Position numbers and translations under genes: made by a program. Under the pieces are notes generated by a model, which was given only the letters and a program-made list of their open reading frames with translations, was not told the DNA's origin and made no database searches. Shown here one piece after another: positions 1 to 7,367 of a DNA stretch of 17,143 nt (its first letter is position 1; the number at the start of each line of letters is the position of its first letter). Source of the stretch: Balneolaceae bacterium (lineage in GTDB: Bacteria > Bacteroidota > Rhodothermia > Balneolales > Balneolaceae); contig SLGL01000121.1 of NCBI GenBank assembly GCA_007123785.1, positions 1 to 17,143 on the forward strand. The letters run 5' to 3'.

Positions 1-2
1 GG

Positions 3-1271
3 ATTGAAGTGATCCAGGTGCCGCTGGCCAATCCGGAGCTGGCCGAAATTGCCAACTCACCGCGAATTTTTGATGATCTCGAAGCCCCGCCTACCCGCGA
101 TTTGACTCCTGAAGAGAGAGAAGTTGTGGAAAGAGCCCGTGAACAAGGCCGTTTTGTAGGTGAGATGATGGGACAGGAACGTGTGATACCGAATGGAATG
201 GCCAGTTATTTTCTGAGACAAATTGTTGAGGAACGGGGCGGCAGCGGAGCGCCTACAGCGGCCGATAGTACTGAACTGCGTGAACGGCTGCCTGAATTTA
301 TTGATGATATGCTTGCCGCCCGTGGCCGTGCATCGGAAGCGCTGGGGCCGAACCAGTGCCACGATATTACACTCTATCCCGAAGTGGGCCTCGCGGGAGG
401 TGCGTGTGAAGGCTACGGCTTGCTGCTGGATATTACCAACCCGCTTGAGCCGAAACGGATAGATGCCGTGGCCGATTCAAACTTTGCCTACTGGCACTCA
501 GCCACCTTCAATAACGACGGAACGACAGTGATTTTTACAGATGAGTGGGGAGGTGGTACACAGGCAAAGTGCCGTGACACCGATCCATACGAATGGGGAG
601 CCAACGCCATCTATAGTATCGAAGATGGAAAAATGGTGTTCCAGAGCTACTTTAAGATGGATGCACCACAGACCGAAACCGAAAACTGTGTGGCCCACAA
701 CGGCTCGCTGATACCCATCCCGGGGCGAGACATCATGGTTCAGTCGTGGTACCAGGGCGGCATCAATGTGTTTGATTTTACCGATCCGGCCAACCCTGTT
801 GAAATTGCGTTTCACGACCGCGGCCCCATCAGTGACGATCAGCTTGAAGTAGGCGGAAGCTGGTCGATCTACTGGTACAATGGTGTGCTGGTTAATTCCG
901 AAATTGCGCGCGGCCTCGATATCTTCGAACTGCTCCCGAGTGATTTTGTCACTGAAAATGAAATTGCCGCTTCGAGAACAGTGACGATGGATTATTTCAA
1001 TCCGCAGGGACAACCGATGTTTCACTGGCCCGCATCGTTTGAGCTGGTCCACGCCTATCTCGATCAGCTCGAGAGAGACCGGGAGATGGAGATTCGATCC
1101 ATCAACACGATTCGCAACGGAATTAAAGAGGCTGAAAACCGTCGCGGTACAGCCCGGCAAAGCCTGCTGATGCAGCTTGCAGATGATTTGGTAATACGGG
1201 CAGATCAATCCCCAAACAAGGATAAAGTGAAGAAGATTGCAGCTGTGCTGGAGGAGCTGGCTGATGGGTAA
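3..1271 (+). CDS. LVIVD-repeat beta-propeller protein, 3' part (5' end outside window)
   Basis: The reading frame is open from the left edge. The GTG at 9 is only an internal codon, because isoleucine and glutamate codons precede it with no stop. The visible ~422 residues contain segments of the form 'xLLxDITNPxxPxxI' and 'GINVFDFTDPANPVEI', which are LVIVD repeat signatures of secreted beta-propellers. Nearby are a histidine-rich HSATF segment, an FTDEWGGG segment and several cysteines, consistent with an exported, disulfide-bearing protein. The last ~70 residues are strongly charged and helical and may be a C-terminal tail. The family is common in Bacteroidota and relatives and has no assigned enzymatic role. 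The gene's base composition is visibly more GC-rich than the sigma-factor region. The signal peptide and N-terminal repeats cannot be seen. Family assignment is good; the function is unknown. Confidence 0.8.
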   Translation: MEVIQVPLANPELAEIANSPRIFDDLEAPPTRDLTPEEREVVERAREQGRFVGEMMGQERVIPNGMASYFLRQIVEERGGSGAPTAADSTELRERLPEFIDDMLAARGRASEALGPNQCHDITLYPEVGLAGGACEGYGLLLDITNPLEPKRIDAVADSNFAYWHSATFNNDGTTVIFTDEWGGGTQAKCRDTDPYEWGANAIYSIEDGKMVFQSYFKMDAPQTETENCVAHNGSLIPIPGRDIMVQSWYQGGINVFDFTDPANPVEIAFHDRGPISDDQLEVGGSWSIYWYNGVLVNSEIARGLDIFELLPSDFVTENEIAASRTVTMDYFNPQGQPMFHWPASFELVHAYLDQLERDREMEIRSINTIRNGIKEAENRRGTARQSLLMQLADDLVIRADQSPNKDKVKKIAAVLEELADG

Positions 1272-1640
1272 GACACCATCTTAGTGCAATGGTATTCCTG
1301 GACTGAAAGGCTTACCCAGCCCACCCCGGGATTAGTAATGTGACACAGATAGTGACAGTCCTGTTGCGGCTGACATTACCCATTTAATACAGAGATTTAA
1401 AATTTGGCAGTTTTTTGTTGGTGCGATTCTTTTGCTGGTTCCTGCCCATTGTTTTCATCATCGGGTTCCAGACGGCTGATGAAATTTTTCAATACGTCAC
1501 CCGCCAGCCGGCGGAAGACTTTTTCAATAATCGAACTCGGGTCAGGACGTTTTTTTGAATACTGTAATCGGACATATCACAACATCAGTGTCGCTTAATC
1601 GTATTTTAAAAACAGATTAGAAAGACCATGCTCTGTTCGA
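1272..1640. other. Intergenic region with an inverted repeat and a possible coding remnant
   Basis: No convincing complete gene lies here. An inverted repeat, GTAATGT at 1335-1341 and ACATTAC at 1373-1379, has a 31-nt spacer that itself contains repeated TGACA words. Reading frame 1388-1558 has no ATG but encodes a hydrophobic stretch around FCWFLPIVFIIGF followed by a polar tail. It may be a degraded membrane-protein fragment. The overlapping frame 1404-1598 is rich in Ser/Cys/Phe and looks non-coding. Confidence 0.4.
1335..1379. repeat. Inverted repeat, 7-bp perfect arms
   Basis: GTAATGT (1335-1341) pairs exactly with ACATTAC (1373-1379). Two outer bases (AT 1331-1332 against AT further right) can also pair. 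The word TGACA occurs three times inside (starting near 1341, 1353 and 1371). There is no T-tract, so it is not a standard terminator for the upstream LVIVD gene. It may be a small dispersed element or a regulatory stem-loop. Confidence 0.35.
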
Positions 1641-3170
1641 ATGAAATTTCTCCTCATCACACTATTTATTTTTTCGGCAGCTTCTGCTAATGCATGCAGC
1701 CAGTATCCCGGAGCTGAGGCAGAAAATCATGTAGGAATTTCCGATCCTGAGAGGATTGAAAACGGACTTCCCCCCGTTGTATTTGGTGGAGATACCCTCC
1801 ACTACACACTTACCGAATGGATGGAAAAGTTGGCCATTCCCGGATTGAGCATTGCGGTAATCGACAATTACGAAGTCGTCTGGGCCAGGGGGTACGGGGT
1901 AAAAGAGATGGGAACTGAGAATGTTCCGGTAACCGAAACTACACTCTTTCAGGTGGCATCCATTTCCAAGCCGGTGACTGCGATAGCTCTCATGGACTTT
2001 GCCGGCCAGGGTTTATTCGATCTGGATGCCGACGTCAACGAGTACCTCCGGTCTTGGCAGCTTCCGCAAAGCCGCTTTAGCCAGGGTCAAAAAGTAACTC
2101 TGCGTCACCTCCTCTCACATTCGGCCGGGGTTACACCCGGAGGTTATCCGGGGTATGATAAGAGTGAAGAGATACCCGGACTTGTTCAGATACTGGAAGG
2201 CCGTCCGCCTGCCAACAGCCAGCCCACGCGTATTGTGGCTGTGCCGGGTTCCGGATTTATCTATAGCGGCCCCGGCTACTCTATGATTCAGCTTGTGCTG
2301 GAAGATCAGTTCGACAAACCGTTTGATGAGATCATGGAGGAGAGTCTCATCAGGCCGCTCGGTCTTCAGAACACCACCTTCAAACAGGAACTCTCCGGTG
2401 AGTTTGCGCAAAGAGCTGCCAGCGGACACTATTTTCTGGGAGATCCGCTTCAGGGCGGATGGTTTCGCTACCCTGAAAAAGCGGCGGCCGGATTATGGAC
2501 TACGCCTTCTGATCTTGCAAAGATTATGATAGAAATGGCACAGTCAGCAGCGGGCAATTCAAATCGAATTCTCTCAAGGGAAACAGCGCAGGAGATGCTC
2601 ACACTTGAGACAGGCGTTATGGGGCTCGGTTTTATGGTCAGGCCGGAGAATGAGTTCGGGTATTTCAGCCATTCGGGCAGGAATCAGGGATTTGTGAGCG
2701 AATTTCACATGTATGGCGATGAAGGTAAAGGCCTGGTCATTGTAACAAACTCCGATGTTGGCGGATACCTTTCAGCACTTATTTTACAGAGTGTGGCGAG
2801 GGAGTATGAATGGCCTGATGCAGATCAGCAGAGCGTTTCAGATGGATTGGCTTTGAACCTCTTCTTCCAGGCAGAAAATGTGCAGAGGCCGCAAACAGAG
2901 ATTGAACCGGATCCAGATGTTCTCTCCCGCTACACTGGAAGATATCTGCTGGATGATGGTTTTCCAATTGTCATTACACTCGGTGAAGATGGGCTGAATT
3001 TAACACCGGGCAATCAAAGGGCGGTCGGAATTCTGGCTGAATCGGAAAAGGAGTTTTTTTCAAGAGAGGTAGATCTGCGGGTAACTTTCAGAATGAATGA
3101 TGATGGGCAGGCTGATACTCTGACTTTACACCAGCATGGCAGAGATTTGAGGGCGAAAAGAGTCGAGTAA
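1641..3170 (+). CDS. Exported serine hydrolase, class-C beta-lactamase/penicillin-binding-protein-like
   Basis: This 509-residue protein starts with a hydrophobic signal segment ending ...SANAC, so it is exported and possibly lipidated at Cys19, although the lipobox is weak. The beta-lactamase fold carries the nucleophile motif S107-I-S-K110 (SxxK). The second motif is Y208-S-G, where the canonical sequence is YxN; YSG-P-GY variants occur in esterase-like members. The third motif is H344-S-G (HxG). About 95 C-terminal residues form an extra beta-rich domain beginning near 'LSRYTGRYLLDDG', like the tail domains of this superfamily. Members are D-alanyl-D-alanine carboxypeptidases, esterases or amidases as well as beta-lactamases, so substrate cannot be stated. 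The gene stands alone, with gaps of 369 bp upstream and 198 bp downstream. The ATG at 1641 is chosen because it opens the signal peptide; no clear Shine-Dalgarno is present. Confidence 0.88.
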   Translation: MKFLLITLFIFSAASANACSQYPGAEAENHVGISDPERIENGLPPVVFGGDTLHYTLTEWMEKLAIPGLSIAVIDNYEVVWARGYGVKEMGTENVPVTETTLFQVASISKPVTAIALMDFAGQGLFDLDADVNEYLRSWQLPQSRFSQGQKVTLRHLLSHSAGVTPGGYPGYDKSEEIPGLVQILEGRPPANSQPTRIVAVPGSGFIYSGPGYSMIQLVLEDQFDKPFDEIMEESLIRPLGLQNTTFKQELSGEFAQRAASGHYFLGDPLQGGWFRYPEKAAAGLWTTPSDLAKIMIEMAQSAAGNSNRILSRETAQEMLTLETGVMGLGFMVRPENEFGYFSHSGRNQGFVSEFHMYGDEGKGLVIVTNSDVGGYLSALILQSVAREYEWPDADQQSVSDGLALNLFFQAENVQRPQTEIEPDPDVLSRYTGRYLLDDGFPIVITLGEDGLNLTPGNQRAVGILAESEKEFFSREVDLRVTFRMNDDGQADTLTLHQHGRDLRAKRVE

Positions 3171-3368
3171 TGTCCTGTTTTGCCACTTAACCAGGATTTC
3201 TCACCACGCTATTTTAGCTTCAACGAAGCTTAGGGGGAAATGTCATAGAATAAAACAGGCTGTTTCATTTGAAAATTCCAAAATTTAGTCATAAAGAATA
3301 ATATATCAATAACTTTCACTTCGTATAATATAAATTCTGTGATAAATCCGGGTTAAATATTCAGCTTT
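3171..3368. other. Short intergenic spacer between convergent genes
   Basis: The spacer separates the 3' ends of the serine hydrolase (+) and the mobA remnant (-). A perfect 6-bp stem, AGCTTC (3216-3221) and GAAGCT (3225-3230) around a 3-nt loop, is present but has no T-run after it on either strand. The right half is AT-rich with no recognisable gene. Confidence 0.4.
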
Positions 3369-3584
3369 TCATAGAATATCAGATTTCTTAAAATCTTCCG
3401 GGTTATTGATATTCCGAAGCTCATTTTTTCCAACATCCAGGTAGGCCACCTCTAACGTTTCCCCGTCAAGTACAAGTTGAGCCTTGTCGCGTCCCATCCG
3501 TCGTGAACTGCCGCCGCAGAAAATATAGAGTGGAGCATTAGATTTAAGCATAATTGAATTGAACTCATCAATAAAGGCAGTCAT
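3369..3584 (-). pseudogene. mobA: mobA remnant with internal in-frame deletion (molybdenum cofactor guanylyltransferase)
   Basis: This 71-codon frame joins the two ends of a MobA-type nucleotidyltransferase. The N-terminal part has the nucleotide-binding signature FCGGSSRRMGRDKAQL (consensus GGxSxRMGxDKAxL). Within about ten residues it passes directly into DVGKNELRNINNPEDF, the sequence normally found at the extreme C-terminus. Full MobA proteins are roughly 190-200 residues, so about 120 residues containing the rest of the Rossmann-like fold and the substrate site are missing, with the frame kept. Methionine 12 (ATG complement at 3549-3551) may be the original start. The remnant lies 22 bp downstream of the FGE gene on the same strand. 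It cannot be an active enzyme by family knowledge. It may still be translated, so an assembly collapse or a recent deletion are both possible. Confidence 0.75.
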
Positions 3585-3606
3585 CCGGATTATCAGGCCG
3601 AAAAAA

Positions 3607-4530
3607 TCAGTTCAAATCCATTACACCACGGAAGCCTACGTGGAACATAGCGTTGTCTGGCGGGGTGTTGCTACGGGCAGAAACGCGGTAACCGTGGCAA
3701 TAAGATACGTGGCACATAAAGGAGCCGCCCCTCAGTACTTTTTCACTTTGAGGTGAGGGATTGTAGGGTTGGTCACGGTAACTGTAAGGCCGGTACCAGC
3801 TGTTGGTCCATTCCCAGACGTTACCGCCCATATCGGTCAGACCCAGTTCGGTTACATTAAATTCACCCACAGGCGAGGTTTGCAGGTATCCGTCTTCAGC
3901 TACATTTTCTACGGGAAAGGTACCGGTCCATGTATTGGCCTGATAAGTTCCCTGTTCAATCAGCGATTCCCCCCAGGCATAAGGCGAAGGATTATTTTTA
4001 CCGCCACGTGCAGCGTGTTCCCATTCAATTTCGGTGGGCAGCCGTTTCCCGGCCCATTCAAGGTAAGCGGCGGCATCATTAAAAGAGACCTGTCGTACGG
4101 GGTGATTTTCTTCAGCTTGATCCCCATCCGGCCCGTTAGGGTATTCCCAGGTTACATCATCCATCAAAAACCATTCGCCACGCTCAAAATTAAATACCAC
4201 TCCGTTTCCGAACTCTTCCGCTTCCGTCACATAGCCGGTCTCTTCCACAAACTGACGAAATTCGGCAACGGTAACGAGGTTTTTATCCATCAAAACCGAT
4301 TGTACCTCTGTTTCAAACACCGGGCGTTCATTCGGTGAGCCGTCATTCGAACCGATGGTTGTGGTTCCGCCGGGTATAAATACCATTCCTTCTGGAACTT
4401 CATCCGGGTTAACGGTGGTATATCCATCATTGCTGCATCCGGCAAACAGAAATCCATATATGAAAAAGAAAATGGAAACAGAGGTTAACCGGGACATGCC
4501 GGGAATTGAAGAGAATTTTAGATGTATCAT
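3607..4530 (-). CDS. Formylglycine-generating enzyme (sulfatase-activating), predicted lipoprotein
   Basis: This 307-residue protein belongs to the FGE-sulfatase (SUMF1) family. The C-terminal signature GGSFMCHVSYC followed by VSARSNTPPDN and GFRGVMD closely matches the active site of bona fide FGEs. Both catalytic cysteines are present (C273 and C278). Most distant bacterial SUMF1-like proteins lack this pair. True FGEs use oxygen and copper to oxidise the cysteine of C-type sulfatases to formylglycine. The N-terminus is a signal segment ending in the lipobox FAG-C32, so it is predicted to be a periplasm-facing lipoprotein. Met12 (ATG complement at 4495-4497) would give a more typical signal-peptide length and is a plausible true start. 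No sulfatase gene lies in the window. Its neighbour downstream is the mobA remnant. The presence of an aerobic FGE suggests sulfated-glycan use. Confidence 0.9.
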   Translation of the reverse strand: MIHLKFSSIPGMSRLTSVSIFFFIYGFLFAGCSNDGYTTVNPDEVPEGMVFIPGGTTTIGSNDGSPNERPVFETEVQSVLMDKNLVTVAEFRQFVEETGYVTEAEEFGNGVVFNFERGEWFLMDDVTWEYPNGPDGDQAEENHPVRQVSFNDAAAYLEWAGKRLPTEIEWEHAARGGKNNPSPYAWGESLIEQGTYQANTWTGTFPVENVAEDGYLQTSPVGEFNVTELGLTDMGGNVWEWTNSWYRPYSYRDQPYNPSPQSEKVLRGGSFMCHVSYCHGYRVSARSNTPPDNAMFHVGFRGVMDLN

Positions 4531-4658
4531 AAAAAGTAACTGTTGAGTGGTCAGGCAAAAAAATATTCCTGATTGAAAATTTCATCAATATAATGAAGAA
4601 GAAATGGATTTATTTCAACAACATCTGAAAGTTAGAAATTTGAAACTGGAGAACTTGG

Positions 4659-4699
4659 TGGGATGAAACATTTTTTAAGCAGAAATTCATTTCATCCCA
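4659..4699 (-). terminator. Stem-loop with 10-bp perfect arms just after the SorC regulator gene
   Basis: TGGGATGAAA (4659-4668) and TTTCATCCCA (4690-4699) are perfect inverted repeats around a 21-nt AT-rich loop. The element begins 12 bp beyond the regulator's stop codon in its transcription direction and lies about 130 bp upstream of the FGE start. There is no U-tract after the stem, so it may be a weak terminator, an mRNA-stabilising hairpin, or an operator for the FGE gene. Confidence 0.45.
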
Positions 4700-4711
4700 T
4701 TGCAAACAGCT

Positions 4712-5677
4712 TTATCCGGCCAGGTCTTCAGCCGTGAACTGATCTGTGATCAGCACATCAATATGACCTCCTCGAAGCGCCCCGGTGATGGCTTTTGTTT
4801 TGCTTTTGCCGCCTGCAATTCCAACGACAGTTTTTACGTGTTTTAGCTCATTAAGTGCCATGCCGATGAAAAGATCTTTGAATCTTGTGTTCACTTCTTT
4901 ACCATCGATATCAAAAAAATTCAGCCCGATATCCCCCACTGCTTCTGACTGGAACAGCTCTTCTCGGAGTTCATGAGTGATTTCCGGGCTTTCTTTCTGA
5001 AGAACAGGATTGGTCGAAAGTGCTCCAATCCCAACATATGCGATCGTAATCGCGGAAAAAAGATTCAGCGCTTCTTTTACATGTCTGTCGGATAGCAGCA
5101 CTTTTTTCGCCTCTTCATTGCCGACAATTCCCGGTGCAGAAAGTAAAGTCAGACGGCCACCCAGAAGCTGTGAAAGCCGGCGTGATATGTCGGCCGCATG
5201 AGTTTTGGCTTCCGGAGGGCCAACACCACCCAGGGTTTGTACCACATGCACATTTTTTACTGGTTTTGGCTGCACGGCATCAATCATCGCCTGGAGGGTT
5301 GTTCCCCAGGTTAAACCGATAATGTCACCATCAGAAACGGTTCTTAAAAGATAGCTGGCAGCGGCTGCACCAAGCTGTTTTTTAATGATAGAATCTGCAG
5401 CAGAGGGATCAGGACTGTCGATTTCAACGACCAGTGCCTCCTTTAAACCATATTTTTTTTCCAGTGCGTTTTCTGTCTCAATTACATGATGATCCGGTGC
5501 AGTAACCGTGATTTTTACAATACCCATTTCTTTCGCCTGTTTCAGCAGCCTGGATACTTTTGGGCGGGAAAGGTGCAGCTTGTCGGCAATCTCCTGCTGG
5601 TTCATCTCCTGATGATAGTACAAGCTGCTGATTTTGCTGATTAGCCGTGTATCGATAGAGTTACTGGGCCGTGACAT
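4712..5677 (-). CDS. SorC/DeoR-family sugar-binding transcriptional regulator
   Basis: This is a 321-residue protein of the usual SorC length. An N-terminal helix-turn-helix spans about residues 25-48 (QEIADKLHLSRPKVSRLLKQ). A phosphosugar-binding effector domain follows, with the characteristic segments GLTWGTTLQAM, LGGVG, and near the C-terminus GIAGGKSKTKAITGALRGGHIDVLITD. SorC proteins bind a sugar phosphate and control sugar-use operons as repressors or activators. It is the only specific DNA-binding regulator in the window, and its divergent region faces the nucleoside hydrolase and, further on, the rhamnose genes. A natural hypothesis is that it senses L-rhamnulose-1-phosphate or a downstream triose. 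A perfect palindrome at 5761-5773 upstream of its start suggests autoregulation. The ATG at 5675-5677 is used; no good Shine-Dalgarno precedes it. Confidence 0.92.
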   Translation of the reverse strand: MSRPSNSIDTRLISKISSLYYHQEMNQQEIADKLHLSRPKVSRLLKQAKEMGIVKITVTAPDHHVIETENALEKKYGLKEALVVEIDSPDPSAADSIIKKQLGAAAASYLLRTVSDGDIIGLTWGTTLQAMIDAVQPKPVKNVHVVQTLGGVGPPEAKTHAADISRRLSQLLGGRLTLLSAPGIVGNEEAKKVLLSDRHVKEALNLFSAITIAYVGIGALSTNPVLQKESPEITHELREELFQSEAVGDIGLNFFDIDGKEVNTRFKDLFIGMALNELKHVKTVVGIAGGKSKTKAITGALRGGHIDVLITDQFTAEDLAG

Positions 5678-6116
5678 TCGGAGGGAATAGGTTTGTAAAT
5701 AGTTAAATTACTAAAGTGGCGGGTATTTCTGTATTTGCCTGTTGTTGAAAATTGATTTGGTTATCAGTGATAATGATTGGTTTCATCTTTCGAAGTTACA
5801 AAATCGGTTTATAAGATGAGAGTGAGCGGGTAAAAGCGAAGATCTGATTTTCAAAAAAGTAAACACAGGAGTTGCCCAATTTTTTAAAACATTTCACTAT
5901 CGAGTTTGTTTGTTAATTTGTTCCCACGCTACCAAATTTTACAGCATCTGACAGGGAGTTTTTGGCAAAATCACTGAAAATGCGGGCTGAAGTTTCTATA
6001 TTGTTCTGGCTCAATGTGCTGGAAGTGAATGGACTTCGCAGAAATACAGAATTAAAACTGTAAATAGCCGAGGAACCCGGATTTTTGATGGTTTTGATAA
6101 AAAAAAAGTTAAAAAA
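5678..6116. other. 439-bp intergenic region between divergent regulator and nucleoside-hydrolase genes
   Basis: It should hold two divergent promoters. I find no clear Bacteroidota -7 box (TAnnTTTG) on either strand. The palindrome at 5761-5773 is the best regulatory candidate. The right half (about 5890-6110) is open on both strands for 60-70 codons. The minus frame 5913-6128 and a plus frame ending near 6048 look like neither known families nor clear coding sequence. They could be a decayed gene fragment. Confidence 0.4.
5761..5773. promoter_or_regulatory. Perfect 13-bp palindrome, candidate operator for the SorC regulator
   Basis: TTATCA-G-TGATAA is a perfect 6-bp inverted repeat around a single central base, 84-96 bp upstream of the regulator start. 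It overlaps AGTGATAATGATT (5766-5778), which matches 11 of 13 bases with AGTGATCATTATT at 8055-8067 in front of rhaM. Autoregulation plus control of the rhamnose operon is inferred from position and similarity. Confidence 0.4.
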
Positions 6117-7172
6117 ATGAAGTTTCAATTAATATTTTTATTCCTTCTGTTATTATTTGTCTCATGCCAAAATAATGAATTGGCTGACAATCAAGATCCG
6201 GTAAAAATAATACTGGATACCGACATGGGTTCCGATTCTGACGATGCCGGTGCATTAGCCTTGCTGCATGTTTATGCCGATATGGGAAAAGCTGATATTC
6301 TGGGTGTGATTTACAGTTCAGGGAAAGTGCCATACGGAGCAGCCATAAGTGAGGCGATCAACATCTATTACGGACGCCCTGATATACCTGTGGGTGCAGA
6401 CCATGAAGGTGAATTTGGCGATCCAATAGATAAAATGAATGCTGGTAAACTGGCAAGAGATACAACAGCATTTCGTAACACCATCGTACACAACCGCGAT
6501 GCCGCAGAGCAGACAGAGCTGAACCGCAAACTTTTAGCCGATAGTGAAGATAAGAGTGTGACGTATGTAACCATCGGGCATACACGAGGACTCTATAAAC
6601 TTCTGACCTCTGAACCCGACAACATTTCTCCCCTCAGCGGCATGGAGCTGGTTCAGCAAAAAGTATACCGGTGGATTGCCCTTGGAGCACTTGGTGCGTA
6701 TAACGAAGGCGATAATTTTGTTCGTGATTGGAATTTCTTTTTTAATGACACTCAGCCGTATACAAAGTACCTGGTTGAAAATTTTCCGTCAGATGCGGTG
6801 TTTGTGGATGCTGGACACGAAATCTTAACCGGAAAATCACTCAGGGATACACCCAGGGGCAATATTGTGCGAACGGCATATCGCGACTGGCTCTGGCGGA
6901 ATAGCGAATATACCTTTGAAGATCAGCGGCCAAGCTGGGATTTGGTAGCCGTCCATTACGCAGTAAACGGTTTGGGTGAGTGGGTGAAATATGCACCTCA
7001 GGGCTGGCTGGACTATGAACTTGAAGAGGGCAGCCGCTGGAATGTAGGGGATTCTGAACGTCCTCACCGCTATGTGAAGGAGAAAGAAGGAATCAGGCAG
7101 GAGTTTGCCGATTATCTGAATGAAATGATCGGTCGAACACCGAAAAAGTACGATGCTATGTTATGGAAGTAA
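6117..7172 (+). CDS. Nucleoside-hydrolase-like (IUNH family) lipoprotein
   Basis: This 351-residue protein has a signal peptide with a good lipobox (LLFVSC, Cys19), so it is predicted to be membrane-anchored outside the cytoplasm. Next comes the calcium-binding signature of the inosine/uridine-preferring nucleoside hydrolase superfamily: D34-T-D-M-G-S-D40-S-D-D43, then AGALALLH. A YVTIGH segment and a late WDLVAVHYAV segment occupy the positions of later active-site strands. The family hydrolyses N-ribosidic bonds, but many exported members in Bacteroidota have unknown substrates and some act on modified sugars. An exported member beside a rhamnose locus and a sugar regulator hints at a glycoside rather than a nucleoside, but that is only inference. 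The ATG at 6117 directly follows an A-rich tract and opens the signal peptide. Confidence 0.85.
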   Translation: MKFQLIFLFLLLLFVSCQNNELADNQDPVKIILDTDMGSDSDDAGALALLHVYADMGKADILGVIYSSGKVPYGAAISEAINIYYGRPDIPVGADHEGEFGDPIDKMNAGKLARDTTAFRNTIVHNRDAAEQTELNRKLLADSEDKSVTYVTIGHTRGLYKLLTSEPDNISPLSGMELVQQKVYRWIALGALGAYNEGDNFVRDWNFFFNDTQPYTKYLVENFPSDAVFVDAGHEILTGKSLRDTPRGNIVRTAYRDWLWRNSEYTFEDQRPSWDLVAVHYAVNGLGEWVKYAPQGWLDYELEEGSRWNVGDSERPHRYVKEKEGIRQEFADYLNEMIGRTPKKYDAMLWK

Positions 7173-7367
7173 AATAGCCTGTATTCGTGATAAAAATGAA
7201 TTTCTTTCTTTCGTTATCTCCTCGAAAAATTAACTTGCTTTCATCTTCTGCGATCAATTATCGGGCAAAAGATTCGCTGCAATGAGGAATAGCTGCAAGG
7301 TAAAACCAATAGTAAAATTAAGGTTGCGGCATTGTAATGTGTAATCAAAGAGTTTTCCACTGTAAAA
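7173..7367. other. Spacer between convergent nucleoside-hydrolase and sigma genes
   Basis: I see no gene and no T-tailed hairpin here. The only structure noted is a direct repeat of GCTGCAA at 7276-7282 and 7292-7298, 16 bp apart, which is probably incidental. Confidence 0.35.

Noticed and set aside
498..1208. Long minus-strand open frame of 236 codons opposite the LVIVD gene
   Set aside because: It lies fully antisense to a protein with clear repeat signatures. Its translation is rich in His/Cys/Arg with no domain pattern, as expected from a GC-rich shadow frame.
3216..3230. AGCTTC/GAAGCT hairpin as rho-independent terminator of the serine hydrolase
   Set aside because: The stem is only six base pairs and is followed by G residues on the plus strand. 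Neither strand shows a T-run after it.
3769..4338. Plus-strand open frame of 189 codons
   Set aside because: It is antisense to the FGE gene, whose catalytic motif is unmistakable. The plus-strand product shows no family features.
5913..6128. Minus-strand frame of 71 codons before the nucleoside-hydrolase gene
   Set aside because: Its N-terminus is Phe/Lys/Asn-rich and overlaps the start of a convincing lipoprotein gene. I could not match it to any family, so it is kept only as a remark on the spacer.
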